Assembly: GCF_900765565.1 (NCBI RefSeq)
Contig: NZ_CAAFRZ010000239.1
Coordinates: 1-26,280 of the forward strand
DNA: 26,280 nt
DNA from: an uncultured Dialister sp.
Lineage (GTDB): Bacteria > Bacillota > Negativicutes > Veillonellales > Dialisteraceae
Direction of reading: 5' to 3'
Part shown: positions 7,337-14,281 of the stretch, in pieces
Layout of the letters: each line of letters opens with the position of its first letter
Position numbering within the stretch: position 1 is the stretch's first letter
The notes under the pieces: generated by a model
Told to the model about the DNA's origin: nothing
The model's database searches: none
Seen by the model: only the letters and a program-made list of their open reading frames with translations
Translations under genes and position numbers: made by a program

Positions 7337-8752
7337 TTATACAGAAAGTATGGTGTATGTTTCCCGGGTAAAGGCGGGATTTTCTTTCACCGCCGCCTCT
7401 TTGCCCACTGTTTTTTCCAGCCGTTCTTTGAACGGTTCCTTTCCAAGGGCTGCTGCCACGTCGGGGTTGGCGGTGATTTCCAGGTCCCCCCTGAATGGTC
7501 CCCGGGCCCTCCGGTTTTCCAGGTCCTCCAGAATCCGGTCCGCTGCAGCGGCGGCGGAGAGGATGTGGCCCGTGCCGTGGCACAGGGGGCAGGGATCGAA
7601 GTAGTACTGCCAGAGCCGCTGGGTGGTGCGCTTTCTCGTCATTTCCACGAGGCCCAGGGAAGTCATCCCACAGACAACGGTCTTTGCCCGGTCATTCCGG
7701 ACAGCGGCCTGGAGGATGCGGATGAGCTCCTCCTTTTCCTCTTTCTTCGCCATGTCGATGAAGTCCACCATAATCATGCCGCCGATGCCCCGTAAGCGGA
7801 TCTGCCTTGCGATTTCATAGGCTGCCGCCTTATTGATGAGGAAGGCCAGCTGGTCGTGGGGCATGCCTTTCCCCCGGAAGGAGCCGGAGTTCACGTCGAT
7901 CACCGTCAACGCTTCGGTGTAGTCGATATATAAAGACCCGCCGGAAGGAAGGGACACCACCCGGTCAAAGAGCTGGTGCATCTGTTCTTCCACATGGAAA
8001 TGGGCAAAGAGGGGCTCCCTTTCATCGTAGAAGACCACCTTTTCCGGGTCACAGAGACTTTCTTCCTCCGCCATCCGGGACAGACGGAGGAAGGTATCCC
8101 GATCGTCCACCAAGAGCCGGTCGATGCCCCTTCCCGTGTAATCCCTGAGGCTCTTCACCGCCAGGTCTCCGTCCCGGTAGAGGAGGGCCGGCCCTTTTTC
8201 CAGGGCATACCGCTTCTCCACCACCTCCATGAGACGGGCAAGGGAGGCCAGGTCTTTTTTGAAATCCTCCTCCCCTGCCGCCTCGGCGGCGGTGCGGACC
8301 ACGAGGCCCATACCGGCGGGACAGATGGCCTTCGCATGGCGGCGGAGGAAATCCCGTTTCTTTTCGTCCCGGATTTTCTTGGAAATGCCGGTGTATCCGG
8401 TGCCCATGAGAGCCACGGCATAGGTGCCGGCAAAGCTGACCTTCTCCGTCACCAGGGGGCCCTTGGATTCGGTGGAGTCCTTTTCCACCTGCACCAGTAC
8501 GGCAGCCCCTTCGGTGTGGGGCTCCTTCCCGGAAATGATGTCCTTTGTCCGAAGGAAGGCATTCCGGCCGATACCGATATCCACGAAAAGGCCATTCAGC
8601 GAGGGCACCACGTTCCGGATAATGCCTTTATATACCCGGCCTACGATATTCTCTTCTCCCGCCCTTTCCACGGACAGGTCTTCCAGCCTGCCATCCTCCA
8701 GGAGGGCCAGTACCGTCTGCTGGGGCCGGCAGTGAAGAAGAAGCTCTTTCAT
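7337..8752 (-). CDS. rng: Ribonuclease G/E family endoribonuclease
   Basis: RNase G cleaves single-stranded AU-rich RNA, including rRNA precursors and mRNAs. The 471 residues are close to E. coli RNase G (489) and lack the long C-terminal scaffold of RNase E. Visible parts are the S1 RNA-binding region (about 37-110, GRVYKGIIRNVVPSLNGLFVDIG), the catalytic aspartates Asp286 (VIDVNSG) and Asp330 (MVDFIDM), and the zinc-link CPLC at 388-391. The start lies one base after the stop of the preceding gene. Its linkage with the two radical-SAM-family genes is common in Firmicutes, although there rplU and rpmA often follow rather than a thioredoxin gene. Confidence 0.95.
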   Translation of the reverse strand: MKELLLHCRPQQTVLALLEDGRLEDLSVERAGEENIVGRVYKGIIRNVVPSLNGLFVDIGIGRNAFLRTKDIISGKEPHTEGAAVLVQVEKDSTESKGPLVTEKVSFAGTYAVALMGTGYTGISKKIRDEKKRDFLRRHAKAICPAGMGLVVRTAAEAAGEEDFKKDLASLARLMEVVEKRYALEKGPALLYRDGDLAVKSLRDYTGRGIDRLLVDDRDTFLRLSRMAEEESLCDPEKVVFYDEREPLFAHFHVEEQMHQLFDRVVSLPSGGSLYIDYTEALTVIDVNSGSFRGKGMPHDQLAFLINKAAAYEIARQIRLRGIGGMIMVDFIDMAKKEEKEELIRILQAAVRNDRAKTVVCGMTSLGLVEMTRKRTTQRLWQYYFDPCPLCHGTGHILSAAAAADRILEDLENRRARGPFRGDLEITANPDVAAALGKEPFKERLEKTVGKEAAVKENPAFTRETYTILSV

Positions 8753-8753
8753 C

Positions 8754-9491
8754 TTACTTTCCTTTCAGTAATCCTTCAAAAACCCCGGGATCCTCCAGAG
8801 TCATCCGTTTTCCGTCCAGCCGGCGGTAGGTGCCGGTACGGGAGCAGATAAATTCTCCCGGCGTCCAAGGCATATGGAAAGACTCGGCCAGGAGCTTCCA
8901 GATGTCCTTGGGCTGCACGGTGCCGGTCTGGCTGCGGATAAGGGAAAAGGTGAGGTACGCCCGGTTTTGGGTAAACCGCACTTTCATGGGTTCCAGGATC
9001 ATGGTTTTCACATCCATTTCCCGTACCTTCTTCGGTGTCACCCGCTTATAGAGGAAGGAGGAAAGGCCATTGAATTCTGCCAGGGACCTTTCCGCTTCCC
9101 GGAATGTACTTTCATCGGCCCCTTCTACTGTGGGGCCTTCCATTTCGTAGGCGTCTTCATTGAAAACCGCCACAAATTTCGGCCATTCCGGCGCCGCTTC
9201 CACCATGGAGTGGATAATGATTCCCCTGGGAAGCTGACGGGAAAGCCGCTCCTTCACTTCGTCCAGGGGCATATCCTTTTCCAACCGGATTTCCAGGTAC
9301 AGGGGATCCGCCGTCACCCCCACCCCCAGGGCGGAGTCCAGGGACAGTTTCATGTGGGGATTGAATCCTTCGGAGAAGGCCACGGGAATCTCGGAGCGCA
9401 TGACCGCCCGTTCCATGGTGCGAAGGAAATCCAGGTGGCCCAGGAAACGAAGTTCCTCACCTTTCGTGATAGACAAAAACAGCCTTTTCAT
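8754..9491 (-). CDS. TIGR03936-type radical-SAM-linked protein (DUF2344)
   Basis: A 245-residue member of the DUF2344/TIGR03936 family, recognised from its N-terminus (KRLFLSITKGEELRFLGHLDF, starting at residue 2), the later EGFNPHMKLSLDSALGVGV segment and its place between a TIGR03960 gene and rng. The molecular function is not established in the literature I know. It is usually adjacent or fused to the TIGR03960 radical-SAM protein, so the two probably act together. Two ATGs (9497 and 9491) are in frame; 9491 has better spacing from GAGGAG. It overlaps the upstream gene by 35 bases. Confidence 0.88.
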   Translation of the reverse strand: MKRLFLSITKGEELRFLGHLDFLRTMERAVMRSEIPVAFSEGFNPHMKLSLDSALGVGVTADPLYLEIRLEKDMPLDEVKERLSRQLPRGIIIHSMVEAAPEWPKFVAVFNEDAYEMEGPTVEGADESTFREAERSLAEFNGLSSFLYKRVTPKKVREMDVKTMILEPMKVRFTQNRAYLTFSLIRSQTGTVQPKDIWKLLAESFHMPWTPGEFICSRTGTYRRLDGKRMTLEDPGVFEGLLKGK

Positions 9492-11355
9492 GTGCATTCT
9501 CCTCTTTATGATCTATGGGTTTCACGTCCAGCACCGGGCAGACAGCGCAGCCGTTGCAGGCAAAGTGGCGGCAGTCATGGGTGAGCACGCCCCGCTGGGC
9601 CAGACGCCATTCTTTCCGGAGGTAGTCCTTCGATACGCCGCAGTCGATGTGGTCCCAGGGTTCCGGTTCGTATTCGTCTCTCTCCCGGCTGGCGTAAAGG
9701 TCCGGGTCCACGTTACATTCTTCAAAGGCTTCCATCCATTTGTCGTAGTCGAAGAATTCGGTCCAGCTGTCGTACTTGCATCCTTTTTCCCAGGCCTTCA
9801 GGATGACTTTGGACAGCTGCCGGTCCCCCCGGGCCAGCACCGCTTCCAGCCGTCCGGTCTTGGCGTCGTGGTAGGCGAATTTAATGTGTCTTTCGTCTTT
9901 GAAAAGGCTCTTCAGGTACTGCTGCTTTCTCTCGATTTCTTCTACGCTGGCCTGGGGCCACCACTGGAAAGGGGTGAAGGGCTTCGGTACGAAGCTGGCC
10001 ACGCTGACGGTGATGCGGCAGCCGTAACGGCCGCGGATGGTGTGGTACAGTTCATTGATTCTCTTCGCCAGGTCCGAAATGCCCTTCAGGTCTTCGTCCG
10101 TTTCCGTAGGAAGGCCCATCATGAAGTACAGTTTCACCCGGCTCCATCCATTTTTGAAAGCATTGGTGCAGGCTCCCATAATGTCTTCTTCCGTAACGCC
10201 CTTATTGATGACGTCCCGGAGCCGCTGGGTGCCTGCTTCCGGCGCCAGGGTGAGGCCGCTCTTTCTCACCTGCTGCACTTTCTTGGCAATGTCGATGGAG
10301 AAAGAATCCACCCGAAGGGAGGGCAGGCTCACGGAAACCCGGCGGTCCTTAAATGTTTCCAGCAGGTGGTCCACCAGTTCCGGCAGACAGGAATAGTCGG
10401 CGGAAGACAGGGACATGAGGGAAATCTCATTGTACCCCGTATTCCGGATCAATGTATCCGCGATTTCCTGCAATTTGTCTTCACTCTTTTCCCGAACCGG
10501 CCGATAAATCATGCCGGCCTGGCAGAACCGGCATCCCCGGCTGCAGCCACGGAACATTTCCAGCACCGCCCGGTCGTGGACGATTTCAATGTGGGGCAAG
10601 ATGGGCCTGTCATCCACCAGCACCTTGTCAAAGTCAGGAATCAGCCGCTTTTCCACGGGGAACTGGGCCGCCTCGTCAGTGGGGGCAATGGAGCGGAAGC
10701 GGCCGTCTTCATAGTAGGACGCCCTGTAGAGGGAGGGCACGTAGCATCCTTTGATAGAGGCCATGCGGTGAATGATTTCCTTCCGTCCCCCCGGCTTTCC
10801 TTCCTGTTTCCAGGCCTTTACAAGGTCCGCCATTTCACAGATGGACTCTTCCGACTCCCCGATAAAGAAGACATCGAAGAAATCCGCCACAGGCTCCGCA
10901 TTGTACACGCAGGGGCCGCCGGAAATGACGATGGGATCCTCTTCGGTCCTGTCTTTAGCCAGCAGCGGGATGCCGGAAAGGTCCAGCATGTTCAGGATAT
11001 TGGTGTAGCACATTTCAAAGGGCATGGTAAAGCCCAGGACGTCGAAGTCCTTCACCGGCATCTTCGATTCCAGGGCGTACAGGGGGATATGCTTTTCCCG
11101 CATGAGGGCTTCCATATCCACCCAGGGGGCGTAAACCCGTTCTGCCAGGGTGTCCTCTCTTTTGTTGAGGACGGAATAAATAATTTTCAGTCCCAGGTGG
11201 CTCATAGCCACTTCGTAGACGTCGGGGAATGCCAATGCCACTTTCACACCCACGCTGTCATGGTCCTTTACTACGCTGTTCCATTCGCCGCCGATATAGC
11301 GGGCAGGCTTCTGGATATGCATCAGCCACACGGGATCAATTTTTACAGGGTTCAT
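9457..11355 (-). CDS. TIGR03960-type B12-binding-like radical SAM protein
   Basis: A 632-residue radical-SAM protein. The N-terminal 200 residues resemble a cobalamin-binding-like Rossmann region (VALAFPDVYEVAMSHLGLKI, 39-58). The iron-sulfur motif is C271-x3-C275-x2-C278 in CSRGCRFCQAG. The C-terminus has an additional cysteine group at 595, 600, 603 and 606 that could hold a second cluster or zinc. The reaction is unknown; coupling to DUF2344 and rng suggests an RNA or ribosome-related modification, which is inference. The start has AGGAGT before the ATG at 11355. It is the first gene of the unit that ends at the terminator at 6962. Confidence 0.9.
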   Translation of the reverse strand: MNPVKIDPVWLMHIQKPARYIGGEWNSVVKDHDSVGVKVALAFPDVYEVAMSHLGLKIIYSVLNKREDTLAERVYAPWVDMEALMREKHIPLYALESKMPVKDFDVLGFTMPFEMCYTNILNMLDLSGIPLLAKDRTEEDPIVISGGPCVYNAEPVADFFDVFFIGESEESICEMADLVKAWKQEGKPGGRKEIIHRMASIKGCYVPSLYRASYYEDGRFRSIAPTDEAAQFPVEKRLIPDFDKVLVDDRPILPHIEIVHDRAVLEMFRGCSRGCRFCQAGMIYRPVREKSEDKLQEIADTLIRNTGYNEISLMSLSSADYSCLPELVDHLLETFKDRRVSVSLPSLRVDSFSIDIAKKVQQVRKSGLTLAPEAGTQRLRDVINKGVTEEDIMGACTNAFKNGWSRVKLYFMMGLPTETDEDLKGISDLAKRINELYHTIRGRYGCRITVSVASFVPKPFTPFQWWPQASVEEIERKQQYLKSLFKDERHIKFAYHDAKTGRLEAVLARGDRQLSKVILKAWEKGCKYDSWTEFFDYDKWMEAFEECNVDPDLYASRERDEYEPEPWDHIDCGVSKDYLRKEWRLAQRGVLTHDCRHFACNGCAVCPVLDVKPIDHKEENAHEKAVFVYHER

Positions 11356-11381
11356 GGTTACTCCTAATAGCAGTTTTCAAA

Positions 11382-11415
11382 AATAATAAAATATCTTACG
11401 GACGCCGCCATTCAA
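11382..11415 (-). promoter_or_regulatory. Possible promoter of the radical-SAM/rng unit
   Basis: On the minus strand TTGAAT (11415-11410) is followed after 16 bases by TATTTT (11393-11388). The -10 is imperfect, so this is a modest candidate. It is the best match in the region directly before the first gene. Confidence 0.4.
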
Positions 11416-11606
11416 GCGGCCATGGGAATGCGTTATGACCGGTGATGGGGCTCAGGTATATTTGGGATAATCCAACATCCTGATTATTATAAAACTATAT
11501 GTGAGACTAATCCCAGGCATGCAGCCTTAGAGAAAGAGTGCGGGTTGGCGGGCAGAGTCACCGGAGCGAAATAATCACTCCATGTAAGAAAATCCGTACC
11601 CACGCA

Positions 11607-11822
11607 GGCCCTTAGAGAAGGGCCGCGGCAAAGCCGCAGGATGGATTGGAGGAAACAAAGGCCGCAGGCCCAAATCCATAATTCTTCCTTGAGCCCAGGC
11701 GGCAACCTTAGCCATGATGGAGTCACAGCCTTATCCGCAGGACGTAGCCATTCCTTCTTATCCCGCCTCTCCGAGGCGGATCCATCCCCTGCCCTTTGGG
11801 CTGCCCCCTTCTCTAAGGGGGC
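11607..11822. repeat. MITE-like element with terminal inverted repeats
   Basis: The left end (GGCCCTTAGAGAAGGGCCGC, then GGCAAAGCCGCAGGATGGAT) and the right end (GGATCCATCCCCTGCCCTTT, then GGGCTGCCCCCTTCTCTAAG) are imperfect reverse complements over about 40 bp. The total length is about 216 bp. There is no internal gene. Both ends have near-copies at 349-390 and 174-236, where they occur in swapped order. Confidence 0.7.
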
Positions 11823-11869
11823 ACGGGTTTAACGGTAGCCTCTATAGAAAGGTTGTCTCCCCCTCACCC

Positions 11870-12100
11870 CGTCATTTCGACCGGTGGTACACAGGACTGA
11901 AGACTCTATCATTTAATGCCCCTGAAGCTTAGAGGAGTGGAGAAATCTTTCTTGCCTTCGGGAATACAGGGCTCTTTACAGAACCACCGGAGCTGCAACC
12001 CCGTCACAGGCATTTACCAGAGAGATCTCTCGACTCCTCGAAGCTGTAGCGATTCTTACGGATAGAGTCATATTGCATGCTGCCACCGCTCGAGATGACG
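11870..12100. repeat. 231-bp imperfect palindromic repeat, copy A
   Basis: The left end CGTCATTTCGACCGGTGG is matched in reverse complement by the right end (CCACCGCTCGAGATGACG), and GACTCTATC at 11902-11910 pairs with GATAGAGTC at 12061-12069. Further in, CTTAGAGGAGTGGAGAAATC pairs imperfectly with GAGATCTCTCGACTCCTCGA. The whole unit can fold into one long hairpin. Copy B (19106-19336) has exactly the same length. Confidence 0.9.
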
Positions 12101-12170
12101 AGTTGTGGTAAGTGGGCTGTAGAATGAAAAGGATTGTGGGATTTTCATCTGCGGCTTAGCCGCTGCAATC

Positions 12171-12200
12171 CTCGATCTCGGTCTCGACCTCGATCTCATT
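12171..12200. repeat. 30-bp hexamer array
   Basis: Five 6-bp units (CTCGAT, CTCGGT, CTCGAC, CTCGAT, CTCATT), the same consensus and length as the arrays at 549-578 and 3530-3559. Here it lies 100 bases beyond the rodA stop rather than on it. Confidence 0.85.
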
Positions 12201-12299
12201 AGCGCCGCCACCTTCCCCTCAGCCACTTTTACCAGCTGGCAAAGCCTCTAAAAGCCTCTATCCCACCCGATCTCATTGGTAACAATTCAGCAGACTGCT

Positions 12300-13415
12300 C
12301 TAATCAAACATCAGCTTTTTACGGCGTAAATAAATATTCATCAATAGTCCTACGCAGAGAAGGTTCATGAGGAGCGCACTGCCGCCGTAACTCATGAAGG
12401 GCAGTGGAATACCGGTAACCGGCATGATGCCCAGGGTCATTCCCACGTTGATAAAAATCTGGAAAAGCCACATGGAGAAAATGCCGCAGGCCAGGAGGCT
12501 GCCGAAGGAATCTCCGGAGGACCGGGAAATCATGAGGGTCCGATAGAGGAGGATAAAGTACAGGAACAGCACGAAAATGGCGCCGATAAATCCCAGTTCC
12601 TCCCCGATAACGGAAAAGATGAAGTCCGTATGGTTTTCAGGCAGGAAATTCAGCTGGCTCTGGGTGCCTGCGAAGAGGCCCTGTCCCACGAAGCCGCCGC
12701 TGCCGATGGAAATCTTCGACTGGATCACGTGGTACCCGGATCCATAGGGGTCCACACTGGGGTTGAAGAGCACGAGGATTCGCATCTTCTGGTAGCTGTG
12801 AAGCACGAAGAACCAGATGAGCGGGAAAATGACCACAAATCCGATGAGGGCCTTCTTCACCAGTTTCATATTGAGACCGCAGATGTAGAGCATGCCGAAG
12901 GTAATGGCCGCAAAGACAAGGCTGGTGCCCAGGTCCGGCTGGATGAAAATGAGGAGCGTAGGAAGGGCCATGAGTCCCGCCACAGGGATAAGGCTCTTCC
13001 AGGTACGGTAGCCGGTCTTATTGTTGGACAGGAGCCGGGCCAGGCAGATAATCATGATGAGCTTTGCAAATTCCGAAGGCTGCAGGGTAAAGGGTCCGAT
13101 CTGGATCCACCGCTGGGCGCCCAGGGCGCTGGTGCCTGCAAATTTAACCACCAGCAGCATGATGGCATTCAGTACATAGAGAGCCGGCACGAACCGGTAC
13201 AATTTACGGTAATCAAAGTACAGGGATCCCCCGGCGATGATGAGGCCGCCGATGAGGAAGATGCCCTGTTTCAGGACGAAATCAAACTGTCCCGGATGGT
13301 CAGGAATGTTGGCGTGGGTGGCACTGGCTATAATCAGGAGCGACACCACCGCCAGCCCCAGCACCGTAAGGAGCAGGGTACTGTCGATGCGGCGCCAGTA
13401 ACGTATAAGGTTCAT
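12300..13415 (-). CDS. rodA: Rod shape-determining peptidoglycan polymerase RodA
   Basis: A SEDS-family glycosyltransferase of the elongasome that polymerises lipid II in partnership with the transpeptidase PBP2. The 371 residues are normal for RodA and show repeated hydrophobic helices. Family markers are TSALGAQRWIQIGPFTLQPS (124-143), followed by EFAK, and near the C-terminus MPVTGIPLPFMSYGGSALL. The ATG at 13415 follows the minD stop by five bases, and its AGGAGG ribosome binding site is also the coding sequence for the last arginines of MinD. It is the last gene of the wall operon. Confidence 0.96.
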   Translation of the reverse strand: MNLIRYWRRIDSTLLLTVLGLAVVSLLIIASATHANIPDHPGQFDFVLKQGIFLIGGLIIAGGSLYFDYRKLYRFVPALYVLNAIMLLVVKFAGTSALGAQRWIQIGPFTLQPSEFAKLIMIICLARLLSNNKTGYRTWKSLIPVAGLMALPTLLIFIQPDLGTSLVFAAITFGMLYICGLNMKLVKKALIGFVVIFPLIWFFVLHSYQKMRILVLFNPSVDPYGSGYHVIQSKISIGSGGFVGQGLFAGTQSQLNFLPENHTDFIFSVIGEELGFIGAIFVLFLYFILLYRTLMISRSSGDSFGSLLACGIFSMWLFQIFINVGMTLGIMPVTGIPLPFMSYGGSALLMNLLCVGLLMNIYLRRKKLMFD

Positions 13416-13420
13416 GGAAT

Positions 13421-14281
13421 CTATCTCCTCCTTTGCCAGCGGTAGGACCGGCTCCCGGAATGCCAGGTGAGACCGGTGGAACCCGATTTTTCAGCAGGCG
13501 ATTTCCCTGCCATTTCTTTTTCGTTTTCCCTGTCCCCCAATGTCAGGAAGCTCTCCCACCGGGACAGGGGAAATTCTTTCTTTTCCAGGATCGTCCGGAG
13601 TACATAGGAAAGGGATTTCCCAAAGGCCCCCTTTTCCCTGAACTCCATCAGTTCTCCTTCATGGGCCAGCCGGTCGGCGTGGATGGAATAGGGAATGACC
13701 CCGCCAAAGAGCTCGGGGTCCAATGTATCATAAATATCATCAAAAGAAAGGGAAGCCCGGTGGTTTTCGGTGAACTGGTTCAGGAGGAAGGCATAGTCCT
13801 TCCCCCTTTCGATCATGGTGACCAGGTGGTCCGCGCTTCGTTTGGAAGCCCAGGACGGCGCCACCACCACCAGAATTTTCTCGGCCAGGTGGAATGCGGT
13901 CTCCACGCCCTTTCCCATGCCCGCCGGGCAGTCGATGAAAATATAGTCGTACTTTCTATGGATATCTTCCAGCACCATGTCCATGGCCGCAGGGAATACG
14001 GTCTCCCAGGACACTTCCTGGGAGGAGGGCAGGAAATCGAGATCCTTCCCCGCCGGAACGATGGCGTCTTCCATGAAGCATCGGCCATCGGCGAGGTCGC
14101 AGATATTGTAGAGGCAGTCGTTTTCCAGGCCAAGGATGAGGTCCATGTTCCTGAGTCCCATGTCCCCGTCAATGAGGAGTACCTTCTTCCCCTGCCGGGA
14201 AAGGGCGATCCCCATGGCAGCGGTGATGAGTGTCTTTCCTACGCCTCCCTTGCCGGAAGCGGTGGCTATGATGGAAGCCAT
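13421..14281 (-). CDS. minD: MinD-like division-site ATPase
   Basis: A deviant-Walker ATPase of the MinD/ParA group, 286 residues (MinD is usually about 265-270). GKGGVGKT is at 10-17 with the signature Lys11, followed by LLIDGDMGLRNMDLILGLEN, which is diagnostic of MinD. The DCPAG motif (IFIDCPAG) and VVVAPSWASKRSADHLV also align with MinD. No minC or minE is adjacent. The C-terminus lacks an obvious amphipathic membrane-targeting helix and ends in a basic stretch (SYRWQRRR) encoded by the rodA ribosome binding site. The start overlaps the mrdA stop (TAATG). It may recruit MinC encoded elsewhere or act on the elongasome. FlhG is unlikely in a wall operon. Confidence 0.82.
   Translation of the reverse strand: MASIIATASGKGGVGKTLITAAMGIALSRQGKKVLLIDGDMGLRNMDLILGLENDCLYNICDLADGRCFMEDAIVPAGKDLDFLPSSQEVSWETVFPAAMDMVLEDIHRKYDYIFIDCPAGMGKGVETAFHLAEKILVVVAPSWASKRSADHLVTMIERGKDYAFLLNQFTENHRASLSFDDIYDTLDPELFGGVIPYSIHADRLAHEGELMEFREKGAFGKSLSYVLRTILEKKEFPLSRWESFLTLGDRENEKEMAGKSPAEKSGSTGLTWHSGSRSYRWQRRR

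Larger units (their letters stand above)
11416..12299. repeat. Intergenic repeat cluster downstream of rodA
   Basis: Nearly 900 bp without a supported gene. It consists of a MITE-like unit (11607-11822), a linker shared with 19058-19105, a full 231-bp palindromic repeat (11870-12100), a mini-palindrome (12151-12163), a 30-bp hexamer array (12171-12200) and a decamer duplication AAAGCCTCTA near 12240. No strong terminator for rodA was found at its 3' end. Confidence 0.75.

Noticed and set aside
7326..7583. Longer N-terminus for the thioredoxin gene starting at 7583
   Set aside because: The extension overlaps rng in another frame and is Gly/Arg/Pro-rich, while the ATG at 7325 has AAAGGAG and gives a standard 108-residue thioredoxin.
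9352..11367. A 671-codon open frame on the plus strand opposite the radical-SAM gene
   Set aside because: It is an antisense shadow of a well-recognised gene with GC-rich third positions, has no family motifs and no ribosome binding site.
12269..12299. Terminator directly after rodA
   Set aside because: Only a 5-bp AGCAG/CTGCT stem without a U-tract is present.
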